Shown here: piece by piece, positions 8,791 to 17,897 of the stretch
How positions within the stretch are numbered: the stretch's first letter is position 1
Layout: the number at the start of each line of letters is the position of its first letter
Origin: JBFHFS01 sp041583495
Lineage (GTDB): Bacteria > Bacteroidota > Bacteroidia > Bacteroidales > Marinilabiliaceae
Assembly: GCA_041583495.1 (NCBI GenBank)
Contig: JBFHFS010000011.1
Span: forward strand, 1 to 64,000
Length of the DNA stretch: 64,000 nt
Direction of reading: 5' to 3'
Program-made: the position numbers and the translations under genes
Notes under the pieces: model-generated
The model's input: only the letters and a program-made list of their open reading frames with translations
Told to the model about the DNA's origin: nothing
Databases searched by the model: none

Positions 8791-9864
8791 TTAATCCTTA
8801 ACCGGATACTTCCAGTCACGGGCAGCCTGGTACATGGCCACGACATTTTCCACAGGCGTTTCCACCTTTAATTTGTGAGAAGGACCCAAAATAAAGCCAC
8901 CCCCGGGGGCCATGATATTGAGTAATTCGTCCACGCCCTCCTTTACCCGATTAGGGGTTCCTCTACGCAGGAGCAGTTCCTCGTCGAGAGCACCGGAAAA
9001 GGTTATTGAATTCCCAAAATCCTCCTTCAGCCCTATGGGTGACATTCCGGCGGCCCTGGTTTGTATGGGGTCCAGAACGTCGGCTCCGGCGGAAATGAAA
9101 TCGGGAACCAATTTACGAACACCACCGCAGCTGTGCATATACACTTTCACCCCCAGCCGTTTAGGTAAGGCCACAAATTTCTCAATAGCAGGACGGCAAT
9201 AGGTCTCCCAGGTCTCGGTCGAGATCATCAAACCCTCCTCGGACCCAAAATCGTCGGCAATACGCACAAAATCGACCCGGTTGCCGGTCACCTCAAAAAA
9301 TTTCTCAATAAATTGAACGTAAAAGTCTGTTACCTTATCCACCAACACCTTGAAGAACCGGGGATAGTACATCATAACCTCCTGAAAAGTTTCCCTGCCC
9401 AACAGCCGTTGGATAACACGGAAGAGCCCGGGAGAAGAGTAGCCCGGGGCCGACATGATGGCATAATCCTTGTATTTTTCGCACTGTGCATCGAGCGTCG
9501 AAAAATCAAAAAGGTCAGTCGTTGGCCATGGATATTCGTGAAGGGCTTCAATATTGGTTACATCCTTCAAGGGGAAGGTGCATGCATCCCAATATTGGAG
9601 ATCGCCATGACCTGCCAGCTGATAGCCTACCCCCCAGATATCCGTTTTCACACCCTTTTCACGGTCCACGAGACTGGGACCAATGTAGGTGGGCTCCACC
9701 GACCGAAAATCAACATCCAGAAATTCAAGCATTTCATCAATACCTGAAAACCCTAACTGTGAAATTATTTTTTCACTGAACTCGGGTACTCCCCAATAGA
9801 ATATGGGAACCCGGTCGGGTTGCTCATGGTTAAGAGTCTTTAGAACTCGCTGCTTATGATTCAT
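8791..9864 (-). CDS. Uroporphyrinogen decarboxylase (URO-D) family protein, probable corrinoid/cobalamin methyltransferase type
   Basis: This 357-residue protein opens with KQRVLKTLNHEQPDRVP, the usual start of the URO-D/MtaA family. MHSCGG (about residues 243-248) gives the His-x-Cys zinc site found in methyltransferase members of the family, not in true HemE enzymes, and PGGGFILGPSHK is the typical C-terminal block. HemE-specific N-terminal arginine motifs are not evident. It therefore more likely handles a methyl group or a demethylation than haem synthesis. In glycan-degrading Bacteroidota such proteins often lie in catabolic loci. No corrinoid protein gene is adjacent. It is convergent with the HD gene and divergent from apeB across a 253-bp AT-rich spacer. 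Confidence 0.8.
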   Translation of the reverse strand: MNHKQRVLKTLNHEQPDRVPIFYWGVPEFSEKIISQLGFSGIDEMLEFLDVDFRSVEPTYIGPSLVDREKGVKTDIWGVGYQLAGHGDLQYWDACTFPLKDVTNIEALHEYPWPTTDLFDFSTLDAQCEKYKDYAIMSAPGYSSPGLFRVIQRLLGRETFQEVMMYYPRFFKVLVDKVTDFYVQFIEKFFEVTGNRVDFVRIADDFGSEEGLMISTETWETYCRPAIEKFVALPKRLGVKVYMHSCGGVRKLVPDFISAGADVLDPIQTRAAGMSPIGLKEDFGNSITFSGALDEELLLRRGTPNRVKEGVDELLNIMAPGGGFILGPSHKLKVETPVENVVAMYQAARDWKYPVKD

Positions 9865-10117
9865 AAATGATGTATTTAGTCAAGAAAGATCATCATTTTT
9901 CTATGCCCGAAGGGTTTCAATATATAAAAAAAAAATGACAAAATTCTATTTTTGATTTTTTTCCTAACTTTCAAAAGTAACCTTTTTTTTTAAAAAAGAA
10001 ACTTTCCCCCCAATGTAATAGTAAAGGTTGTAGCTCAAAGAACAGGTATTTAATATCATTTCAAAAAGACCATGTGGCCCATTTCTCATTTTTCATTATC
10101 TTGCTAAAAAAACAGCT

Positions 10118-11425
10118 ATGATGCATCGAGAGTTGAAATTAGCCCAGCAACTAATTGATTTTATTTACAATAGCCCTTCGGCCTTTCATGTGGTCGATAA
10201 TGCTTCTTTAATCCTTGAAAAAGCGGGATTTAAAAAATTGGAACTCCCCCTTAAGTGGAATCTAAAAAAAGGAGGGAAATATTTCACGACCCGCAACGAT
10301 TCGTCTCTTTTTGCCTTTGTTATAGGAACCGGGGAACCCGAAGAGGAAGGGGTGCGAATGATTTCTGCGCACAGTGATTCACCCTGCTTTAAAATAAAAC
10401 CATCGCCCGAAATGATGGTTAACGATTACTACCTTAAACTCAACACGGAGGTGTACGGGGGCCCCATATTAATGAGCTGGTTAGATCGCCCTTTATCACT
10501 GGCCGGCCGCGTGAGTCTGAAGGGTCAGGATGTTCTAAACCCGGAGAGCCGGCTAATAAACTTCAACCGCCCCTTGTTGATTATACCCAACCTGGCCATT
10601 CATCTCAACCGCTCGGTAAACGATGGTGTAGAGCTCAATAAGCAAAAAGACATGCTGCCCTTAGCCGGCATCTTAACCGAGAAACTTGAAAAAGAGGGTT
10701 TTCTTATACGGCTAATTGCTGATGAACTGGGCGTAGAGGCTTCGCAGATATTGGATTTCGATCTTACCGTAAGTGAGCATACCCCGGGCTGTATCATGGG
10801 GGTTCACAACGAGTTTATCTCCAGCCCCAAGCTGGACGACCTGGCCATGGTTCACGCAGGGCTGGAGGCTTTAACAGCATCTGCACCCGGCAAGGCCACT
10901 CAAATGCTTTGCATCTTCGACAACGAAGAAGTAGGCAGTCTGACCAAACAAGGTGCCGGATCCCCCATTTTGCGAAACCTGTTTGAACGCATCATGCACC
11001 ATTTCCAAAAGAATACGGAAGAGATACAGCGTTCCATCTACCGTTCCTTCATGATTTCGGCAGATATGGCCCACTCTGTTCACCCCAATCAGGTGGAAAA
11101 ACACGACCCGGTATTACATCCTGTGATCAACCGGGGGCCGGTGATTAAGGTTCATGCCAATCAGAAATATACCACCGACGGCGACAGCGGATCTGTATTC
11201 GAGTCCCTTTGCCAACAGGCAGAAGTCCCCTATCAGAAATTTGTCAATCGCTCCGATCTGGTAGGTGGCTCTACATTGGGCAATGTCTCTACCGGACAGC
11301 TGGATGTGCGCGCGGTGGACGTGGGCAACCCTATGCTTAGCATGCACTCGGTGCGGGAATTGGGTGGGGTTAAGGACCACCTTTATATTATAACGGCCTT
11401 TGAGGCTTTTTACAATGCAAAATAG
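10118..11425 (+). CDS. apeB: M18 family aspartyl aminopeptidase
   Basis: This 435-residue cytosolic metallo-aminopeptidase removes N-terminal acidic residues from peptides. M18 signatures are visible: SAHSDSPCFKIKP with zinc ligand H85, the SPKLDDL segment, and FDNEEVGS carrying the catalytic and zinc-binding glutamates. ADMAHSVHPN and GSTLGN also fit, and the length matches the M18 family (430-480). Two adjacent ATGs (10118, 10121) are both plausible; the first is used. It is monocistronic, followed by a strong bidirectional terminator shared with the convergent nagB-like gene. Confidence 0.92.
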   Translation: MMHRELKLAQQLIDFIYNSPSAFHVVDNASLILEKAGFKKLELPLKWNLKKGGKYFTTRNDSSLFAFVIGTGEPEEEGVRMISAHSDSPCFKIKPSPEMMVNDYYLKLNTEVYGGPILMSWLDRPLSLAGRVSLKGQDVLNPESRLINFNRPLLIIPNLAIHLNRSVNDGVELNKQKDMLPLAGILTEKLEKEGFLIRLIADELGVEASQILDFDLTVSEHTPGCIMGVHNEFISSPKLDDLAMVHAGLEALTASAPGKATQMLCIFDNEEVGSLTKQGAGSPILRNLFERIMHHFQKNTEEIQRSIYRSFMISADMAHSVHPNQVEKHDPVLHPVINRGPVIKVHANQKYTTDGDSGSVFESLCQQAEVPYQKFVNRSDLVGGSTLGNVSTGQLDVRAVDVGNPMLSMHSVRELGGVKDHLYIITAFEAFYNAK

Positions 11426-11555
11426 AGACTGCCTGAAAGGTCCAACTACTGCCCGACAAATCGGGACAAACCTAATCGCTTGCAGGAATCACATCAACTG
11501 GCGGTTTCCTTTGGGCAGGAAGCTTCTACCAACTGATCGCTGTTGACAGAACAAA

Positions 11556-11600
11556 AAAATACTCCTGAGAAAGAGGTCAAGCCCTTTTCAGGAGTATTTT
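11556..11600. terminator. Bidirectional Rho-independent terminator
   Basis: A 13-bp perfect inverted repeat (AAAATACTCCTGA at 11556-11568, TCAGGAGTATTTT at 11588-11600) with A- and T-rich flanks on both sides. It lies between the convergent apeB and NagB-PIG-L genes and can end transcripts from both. Confidence 0.85.
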
Positions 11601-11631
11601 ATTTTTGCGTCTATAAATAGATTAAGCTGGC

Positions 11632-13617
11632 TTACAGGAATTCGTATCTGACAAACGCTTCCACCGCCTCATACTCGGCCATACCCAGATCGTCGTAGGT
11701 TTTGGCAGTACCCCGGTTACGCTCTTCGGCCCGTTGCCAGAATTCACGGCTGTCGCCCCCCAAAAACATGGCTCCGTCTTTTTGAGACTGGTGTTTGAAG
11801 ATGGCGCTGCGCTTGCGAAGCAATTCATCGGGGCTAATGGGCACTGCCATCTCAATTTGATGGATGTCCCACTCATGCCAGGCTCCACGATAGAGCCAAA
11901 CCCAACAATCTTTCATCCACTCTTCATTTTTCAGTTGCTCGATGGCTGCAAAGATGGTATTGAGACACACCCGGTGTGTTCCATGTGGGTCGGACAAGTC
12001 ACCAGCCGCGTATATCTGATGAGGCTTCACCTTACGAATGAGCTCAGCCACTATCTTTACATCGGCGGGGCCGAAAGGATTTTTCTCAACCCCCCCCGTT
12101 TCGTAGAATGGCAGCTTAAGAAAGTGTACATTGGGGTCCTTAACCCCGGCATAACGACAGGCGGCCTTGGCTTCCCCTTCACGGATAAGGGCCTTAATTT
12201 TGCGAACCTCGAGGATATCCACCTGGTCGGGTTTTTTATTCTTTAGGAAATCGAGAATTTTATCGTGCTCTTTCTCCATCTCCACAGGATTCCCGCCCTT
12301 CACGGTTTGACTATAGTGTTGCACAAAATCGATGTAACGGATAACATCCTCGTCGCTCACCGCGATGCTCCCCGAAACCTGATAGGCCAGATGCACATCA
12401 TGCCCATGATCGACCAGGCGAAGCATGGTTCCACCCATAGAGATCACATCATCGTCGGGATGAGGGCTAAAGATAATGACCCGTTTGGGGAAGGGCTCCT
12501 TGCGCTCAGGACGGTTGGTGTCATCGGCGTTGGGCTTTCCCCCGGGCCAGCCGGTGATGGTGTGCTGTAATTGATTAAACACCTTTATGTTGATGTCGTA
12601 AGCGGTTCCAATTTCTGCAATCAAATCCCCCATACCATTATCGTTGTAATCCCGTTCGGTAAGCTTGAGAATGGGTTTATCAACTTTTTGACAGAGCCAG
12701 ACAACGGCCTTACGAATCAGGCGATCGTCCCAGATCACAGAGTCGATGACCCAGGGGGTTTTGATACGGGTAAGTTCGGCACCGGCGGCTTCATCCAAAA
12801 TAAAATGAGCATCCTTATGATTTTGCAGAAAGGAGGCAGGTACCTCTTCGGTAGCAACCCCTTCGATGGTACGCTTAAGCACATGGGCTTTCCCCTCACC
12901 CCATGCCAATACTCTTACTTTTTTGGCTTTTAGGATGGTATTGATTCCCATCGTGATCGCTTTACGCGGCACATTCTCCTTTCCGAAAAAATCGGAAGCA
13001 GCCTCCGTTCGGGTAATATCATCGAGGGTAACCAATCGGGTAAGAGAATTTAAGGATGAGCCAGGTTCATTGAGGCCAATATGACCTGTTCGGCCAATGC
13101 CCAAAACCTGGATATCAATGCCACCCAGTTGGTCGATCTTTTGTTCGAACTTACCGCAGAAATCGTAGATATCTTCCTGAGAAATGGTACTGTCGAGATA
13201 AAAAATATTCTCCTCGGGTAAGTCAATCAAACTGAAGAATTTATCCTGGATATTACGATTGAAACTTTGTAGCGCTCCCGGGCTGATAGGCCAATACTCC
13301 ATCACCCCAAAAACCAATACCTGTTTAAAGCTTAACCCCTCTTCCCGGTGCATCCGAACCAGTTCCTGGTATACTTCCACCGGCGCTGAACCCACCGCCA
13401 ATCCAAGCACACATTTTTCACCTTTCCCATTCTTTTCGCGGATCGTTTCAGCAATTTCCAGTGCCACAGATCTGGATCCTTCCGCCGAGGAGGCAAAAAT
13501 ATTTGTTGTAATTTTTTCGCGTTTGGTAATCAAAGAGCGCAAATATGGATCATCGTGGTAACCTTGATTTTTGAATTGCCCTGCCGGCGAAATCTTTTGA
13601 TTAAAATTTTTTATCAT
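11632..13617 (-). CDS. Fused NagB-like (glucosamine-6-phosphate deaminase family) and PIG-L deacetylase-like protein
   Basis: This 661-residue cytosolic fusion has a glucosamine-6-phosphate deaminase/isomerase-like domain (about 30-320) followed by a PIG-L/LmbE deacetylase-like domain (about 378-620) with the zinc motif SPHPDDD (385-391). This two-domain layout is common in Bacteroidota and is usually annotated nagB. In the first domain the catalytic H179 and E184 of GHIGLNEP are kept. Aligned with E. coli NagB as I remember it, D72 of MDEY is Met here (VMEY, residue 106) and D141 of DGH is Thr (T177). The second change recurs in the long family as far as I recall; the first looks unusual. 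It lies downstream of the GH3/beta-lactamase gene on the same strand (104-bp gap), suggesting amino-sugar turnover. Confidence 0.85.
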   Translation of the reverse strand: MIKNFNQKISPAGQFKNQGYHDDPYLRSLITKREKITTNIFASSAEGSRSVALEIAETIREKNGKGEKCVLGLAVGSAPVEVYQELVRMHREEGLSFKQVLVFGVMEYWPISPGALQSFNRNIQDKFFSLIDLPEENIFYLDSTISQEDIYDFCGKFEQKIDQLGGIDIQVLGIGRTGHIGLNEPGSSLNSLTRLVTLDDITRTEAASDFFGKENVPRKAITMGINTILKAKKVRVLAWGEGKAHVLKRTIEGVATEEVPASFLQNHKDAHFILDEAAGAELTRIKTPWVIDSVIWDDRLIRKAVVWLCQKVDKPILKLTERDYNDNGMGDLIAEIGTAYDINIKVFNQLQHTITGWPGGKPNADDTNRPERKEPFPKRVIIFSPHPDDDVISMGGTMLRLVDHGHDVHLAYQVSGSIAVSDEDVIRYIDFVQHYSQTVKGGNPVEMEKEHDKILDFLKNKKPDQVDILEVRKIKALIREGEAKAACRYAGVKDPNVHFLKLPFYETGGVEKNPFGPADVKIVAELIRKVKPHQIYAAGDLSDPHGTHRVCLNTIFAAIEQLKNEEWMKDCWVWLYRGAWHEWDIHQIEMAVPISPDELLRKRSAIFKHQSQKDGAMFLGGDSREFWQRAEERNRGTAKTYDDLGMAEYEAVEAFVRYEFL

Positions 13618-13658
13618 GTCCGCTTATATTAAAATTTTTATTGAACTAAGTTGTCTGA

Positions 13659-13666
13659 CAAAAATA
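13659..13666 (-). promoter_or_regulatory. Possible -7 element (TATTTTTG) for the NagB-PIG-L gene
   Basis: TATTTTTG read on the minus strand, 42 bp before the start codon, fits TAnnTTTG. A TTTG further upstream is spaced 23 bases away, a little more than the usual 19-21. The AT-rich context makes chance matches likely. Confidence 0.3.
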
Positions 13667-13721
13667 CAAATTATAATGCTTATAAAGCACAAATTTCATG
13701 AACCTTTTCATCCTAATTAAT

Positions 13722-16442
13722 TTACAAAGATAAGGCCTTTAAGGGACTTAAGCCAACAGCCTCCTCGCCTTTATTCCAAATAACAGATTCATAAATAACA
13801 TCCTGAATCCGCGTTCGGATATTCATCTCGATAAGCTTTTTATTGTATTGATTGGGATAGACCCGATTGGATAAAAACACATAAACCAAATCAAGGGCAG
13901 GATCCGCCCAAACCAGGGTTCCGGTAAATCCGGAATGGCCAAACGATTGAGCCGAGGCATACCTGGAGGCGGGACTTTTTTTACTGTCGTTTAAATCGGG
14001 TTTATCAAATCCCAGTCCCCGCCTGTTTTCTCCATTTCCGGTATGGGTAAAAAGATCCACGGTTTCGGGTTCCAGAAATTTCACCCCTCCATAGGTTCCC
14101 TTATTGAGAAGCATCTGCATAATCTTGGCCAAATCGCCGGCATCTGAAAACAATCCGGCATGACCAGCCACACCCCCCATCATAGCTGCCCCCGGGTCGT
14201 GCACCCATCCCCTAAGTAATTGTTTCCGGAAGGCATTATCCTGCTCGGTAGGCACCACCCTTTCCAATGGAAATTTTTGCAAGGGTAAAAAGGTCGTTGT
14301 CTCCGCGCCCAAAGGTCTGAAGAAATTATCTGCAGCATACTGATTGAGCAGGAAGCCCGATATTCGGGGAACCAGCTCCCCTAAAAACATGAATCCCAAA
14401 TCGCTGTAGAGATATTGGGGGTGGGTATTGAGCGGCACTGAAAAAATTTGTCGCTTGATCGAGTCCAGGTAGTGAACATTCATAAACCAACCCTTGGATA
14501 CGGGGACAGAAAAGAGGGAATCACTTGTATTACAAAAAACATCCGGGCGATACGAAACGGTCCGGTTTAAATAAATGCGGTTATCCAGCTTAATGGAATA
14601 TAGCGAGGTATAACGACGGGAAAAAAGGTTGCCCCGCAGTTTTGTCCGGTCGATGGCATTCAAATAAAAGGGAATAAAGGAAGGGAGTCCGCTTTCGTGC
14701 AACAACAAATCCTTCAGCACAATCTGCCCCTTATCGGTGGTGTCGGCTTCAAGGAAAAATTTTGACAACGTATCGGTCAGGGCCCATTTCCCCTCATCGT
14801 AAAGTTTCATAATAGAGGGCAAGGTGGCCGTCACCTTGGTTACCGAGGCCAGATCGAACAGGTCATCCAGTTGTACAGCCTCCTTACGGTTATAAGTATG
14901 CCATCCGTAGGCCTTGTCCCAAATCACAACGCCCCTGCAGGCTATCAAAACGCGGGCACCGGGCATGGCCTTTTCAGAGATCCCTTTCATGACAATTTGG
15001 TCGATACGTTGCAATGAATCGGGATGCATTCCTATTTCAAGTGGAAGGCCGTATTTCAAACGGGTAGCGGATAATTGACGCGAAGAAAGGGCCAGGTCAT
15101 CACTCCATTCCTCCTCAGGGCTGCAGAGGGCGACCTCCAACCCCGAATAGGCAGCCTGGGCCATACATTCCCACACGTAAGGCCAGTTACTGCTACCGGT
15201 AATCAGGGCGTCCAGCCCCTGAGGCATCTCTCCTAGTTTCATTCCCGATGGAGAACCAGCCCAAAACATCACGACACGGGCACCCATGAATTTCTGGCGG
15301 ATTCCGGTCACTCTTTCATTGACAAACCCGGGGGTGATGGTATCCCTGTCGACAAGCCAGAACACCACATTGGCTTTGTCCGGATCGTCTGTCAGGGTTT
15401 GGTATCGGTTGACCATCTGAGTAAATTCAGATCGGGCCGCCATATTCTCGTCGGCTACCACGGCCACTGAATATTGGCTCAAATCTTTGAGCGGGAAGAG
15501 GCCGGCATCCGGCTGAAACAAACGAATACCTCCTTCCAATGCTCTGCGGCGAACCAACTCGCTAAAGATAAAGGCAGGTTCTTGTGGGGGCACAGGCCCT
15601 TTTTTAGCCAGATCCATGGTTTTCAGAACACTTCTGCAGGCCAGGTCTAACTCCTCCTCATTCAATAATTTAGCCTGATAAGCCCGCAATAACCGATCGA
15701 AATCGCGTTGATAATCCTGAGTCATAAATAAATGACCGTATTTCACTCTTTTTTCGAAGGCAAATTCGGCCTCAAGTGAATCCAGGGAGGCAGCAGGCCA
15801 ATGAATTATCTGCTTGAGTTCCTTAGATCTTTGCGTTTGAATATAGTGACTTTGATTAGGGGCAAACAATTCATCCGGCATGGGAGACACCGGCAGGCGG
15901 ACGGACATCTCACCTCCCTCCAGGAAGAGCCATGCTGATAGCTGGCGCCCATCGAAGGTCGCCTTTTTACCCGAATCGACTGAAAATGCATCAAACAGAT
16001 AGTTGGCCGGGGCCAACACCCCCACAAAGCCTCCCGGCAGCAAATGACTCAACAAATCAGCTCTCAGTAAGGCCCTGTCTTCGGGATTATGAAGAGAGGA
16101 AATGGCTAATGGATCCGGAAAAGGAGGTAAAAGTGGTTGCCGCCAAAAACCCTGTCGCACATCCAACAAGGGCCATTTTCCCTGTGTGGGGAGTTTTGAT
16201 TTATTGCCCGGTGCATCCGGCCGGTAAATCATAAAACCTTCCTTCTCCGAACCTGTTGAGGCGCTGGCGGATACGGGCTGGGGGACCAGTATCAGCTCAA
16301 TTTTTTGACGCAGCGAATAGCCATTCAGGATGGAATCTATCTCACTTTCCCCTTGGGCCCCTCCCACCATAGCATTCAACAACAATAAAATGGAGAGGGA
16401 TCCTCTAGCAAACACAACGGTGAACCCCAATATATTTTTCAT
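13722..16442 (-). CDS. Degenerate GH3-like domain fused to class C beta-lactamase-like serine hydrolase
   Basis: This 906-residue exported protein (signal region 1-31) has two parts. Residues about 32-470 resemble the GH3 beta-N-acetylglucosaminidase plus C-terminal GH3 domain seen in Bacteroidota GH3/beta-lactamase fusions (YSLRQKIEL at the start; LRAYQAKLL, SVLKTMDLAKKG and a VAVVAD block later), but the catalytic KHFPGHG-type motif is absent and the TIM barrel looks shortened. Residues about 470-880 form a serine beta-lactamase/esterase domain with SVTK (S533-K536) and YSDLG as the probable Tyr motif. The lactamase half therefore probably does the chemistry, on a peptidoglycan-derived or ester substrate, while the GH3 half may only bind sugar. 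The downstream neighbour is the NagB-PIG-L fusion. Confidence 0.75.
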   Translation of the reverse strand: MKNILGFTVVFARGSLSILLLLNAMVGGAQGESEIDSILNGYSLRQKIELILVPQPVSASASTGSEKEGFMIYRPDAPGNKSKLPTQGKWPLLDVRQGFWRQPLLPPFPDPLAISSLHNPEDRALLRADLLSHLLPGGFVGVLAPANYLFDAFSVDSGKKATFDGRQLSAWLFLEGGEMSVRLPVSPMPDELFAPNQSHYIQTQRSKELKQIIHWPAASLDSLEAEFAFEKRVKYGHLFMTQDYQRDFDRLLRAYQAKLLNEEELDLACRSVLKTMDLAKKGPVPPQEPAFIFSELVRRRALEGGIRLFQPDAGLFPLKDLSQYSVAVVADENMAARSEFTQMVNRYQTLTDDPDKANVVFWLVDRDTITPGFVNERVTGIRQKFMGARVVMFWAGSPSGMKLGEMPQGLDALITGSSNWPYVWECMAQAAYSGLEVALCSPEEEWSDDLALSSRQLSATRLKYGLPLEIGMHPDSLQRIDQIVMKGISEKAMPGARVLIACRGVVIWDKAYGWHTYNRKEAVQLDDLFDLASVTKVTATLPSIMKLYDEGKWALTDTLSKFFLEADTTDKGQIVLKDLLLHESGLPSFIPFYLNAIDRTKLRGNLFSRRYTSLYSIKLDNRIYLNRTVSYRPDVFCNTSDSLFSVPVSKGWFMNVHYLDSIKRQIFSVPLNTHPQYLYSDLGFMFLGELVPRISGFLLNQYAADNFFRPLGAETTTFLPLQKFPLERVVPTEQDNAFRKQLLRGWVHDPGAAMMGGVAGHAGLFSDAGDLAKIMQMLLNKGTYGGVKFLEPETVDLFTHTGNGENRRGLGFDKPDLNDSKKSPASRYASAQSFGHSGFTGTLVWADPALDLVYVFLSNRVYPNQYNKKLIEMNIRTRIQDVIYESVIWNKGEEAVGLSPLKALSL

Positions 16443-16813
16443 GAACGGATATACACTTTAAAAAACCAAAGGTACTAAATGTATTAGTTTAAAATCCTTT
16501 TGATGGAATGAACAAAAATAAATTGACTTACTGAAAGATAAGTCGAAAAACCCCACAAAAAGAGGACTCTCAGGCAAAAAAACACCAAATTTCCTAAAAT
16601 GTTTAGAGGAGTTTTATCAGATCCCTATATTTTTTGATGATTAACCCAAAAAGATCCCCAAGGGCCTGCCCTAACAGCTAAAGGGTGGCTTTTTTATAAA
16701 GACTGAATGGAAACTTTTAAAACATTTTTCCAATAAATTAAAAATTATTATAGTACTTTCGGGGGTTATTTGAAGACAAGAAGAATTGGCAAAACGATAT
16801 AATCCAATAACTC
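16443..16813. other. Divergent intergenic region with terminator-like hairpin
   Basis: AT-rich spacer between the divergent GH3/beta-lactamase and response-regulator genes. Around 16662-16698 an imperfect hairpin (GCC..CCC / GGG..GGC) is followed by a six-T run on the plus strand although no plus-strand gene precedes it. A weak -7-like TACTTTCG (one mismatch) lies near 16754. No ORF is supported. Confidence 0.35.
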
Positions 16814-17218
16814 ATGGGAAATTCGGATTTAAGCAAAGTCCTGAACCAGGATTGGGGGGATAAAGTTATTTTGGTCGTCGAAGACGTTGATACCAATAAG
16901 ATATTTTTTGACGCAGCGTTACGTCGGACCCATGCAACCATCATCTGGGCCCGGGACGGGCAGGAAGCATTAGATATGTTTCGCGACAATAAAATTGATT
17001 TGGTGTTGATGGATTTACAGATCCCCATCATCGATGGTTATACGGCCACCCGCGAGATTAAGAAAATTCGCCCCGAGGTGCCGGTGGTTGCTCAAACAGC
17101 CCATGTGATGTCGGGCGAAAAGGAAAAATGCCTGGCAGCAGGGTGCGACGACTACCTGGCCAAACCCATTCGTTTACAAATACTTATCGACACCCTCTCC
17201 AAGTTCCTCAACAGCTAG
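16814..17218 (+). CDS. Single-domain response regulator (CheY-like receiver)
   Basis: This 134-residue receiver domain has no output domain. Conserved features are the acidic pair near E23-D24 (VVEDVDTN), the phosphoacceptor D67 in LVLMDLQIP, T95 in VAQTAHV and K117 in YLAKPI. The sequence is closest in feel to receivers of hybrid histidine kinases, so it may take phosphate from a hybrid kinase encoded elsewhere; no kinase is adjacent. It is followed after 29 bp by an oxidoreductase and then, 2 bp later, by a phosphoethanolamine-transferase-like gene, so the three may be co-transcribed. Confidence 0.88.
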   Translation: MGNSDLSKVLNQDWGDKVILVVEDVDTNKIFFDAALRRTHATIIWARDGQEALDMFRDNKIDLVLMDLQIPIIDGYTATREIKKIRPEVPVVAQTAHVMSGEKEKCLAAGCDDYLAKPIRLQILIDTLSKFLNS

Positions 17219-17247
17219 AAGTATCCCCCACCCCTAAATTTTTCAGT

Positions 17248-17895
17248 ATGGCGCTTACGGCGGCAGTATTTGGATCCAGCGGACTGGTTGGGCATGCACT
17301 AATGGCCCAATTGGAAAGCGACGGTGCCTTTGAAAAAATTTATGGCTATGCCCGTAACGCCCCCCTTGATCCGGGGCCAAAGTCAGAGTTCAGACCATTT
17401 GATACAGCTGATTTTGAATTGGAGCGCTCCATTGACATTGTTTTTTGTGCGCTGGGAACAACCATTAAAAAGGCCGGATCGCAAGCGGCCTTCGAGGAAG
17501 TAGATTTGTGGGCGGTGGTTCGCATAGCCCAGCAAGCCAAAGAACACAACATTAAAAAAATGGTGGTTGTCAGCTCTCTTGGGGCCAATCCACACAGTCG
17601 AAATTTCTATCTTCATACAAAAGGGCAGATGGAGGAAGCCGTTAAAGCCTCAGGTCCCCCAAACCTGCTTTTCATCAGGCCTTCCCTTCTTTTGGGGACA
17701 CGCGAAGAGAGGCGATGGGGAGAAGATATCTCTAAACTTATCACCAAAATAATGGCCCCCCTTATGAAAGGGCCGCTGCTGAAATACCGGCCCATTGAAG
17801 CCGCCAAAGTGGCCAGGAAGATGATTGAAGGGGCTCTGAACCCCTCCCCCGGCGTAAGGATACTCGAGAATAGCGATTTACATTCAATGGCCTAA
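17248..17895 (+). CDS. NAD(P)-binding Rossmann-fold oxidoreductase (atypical SDR, HTATIP2/TIP30-like)
   Basis: This 215-residue protein begins with the dinucleotide-binding VFGSSGLVG motif (GxxGxxG) and continues with CALGTTIKKAGS, MVVVSSLGA and the LFIRPSLLLG segment of atypical short-chain dehydrogenases of the NAD(P)H-binding/TIP30 group. The classical YxxxK is represented by YLHTKGQME. The ATG at 17248 is chosen; a longer in-frame reading begins inside the response-regulator gene and adds a tail without homology. The stop is 2 bp before the start of the next gene, pointing to translational coupling. The substrate is unknown. Confidence 0.85.
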   Translation: MALTAAVFGSSGLVGHALMAQLESDGAFEKIYGYARNAPLDPGPKSEFRPFDTADFELERSIDIVFCALGTTIKKAGSQAAFEEVDLWAVVRIAQQAKEHNIKKMVVVSSLGANPHSRNFYLHTKGQMEEAVKASGPPNLLFIRPSLLLGTREERRWGEDISKLITKIMAPLMKGPLLKYRPIEAAKVARKMIEGALNPSPGVRILENSDLHSMA

Positions 17896-17897
17896 GC

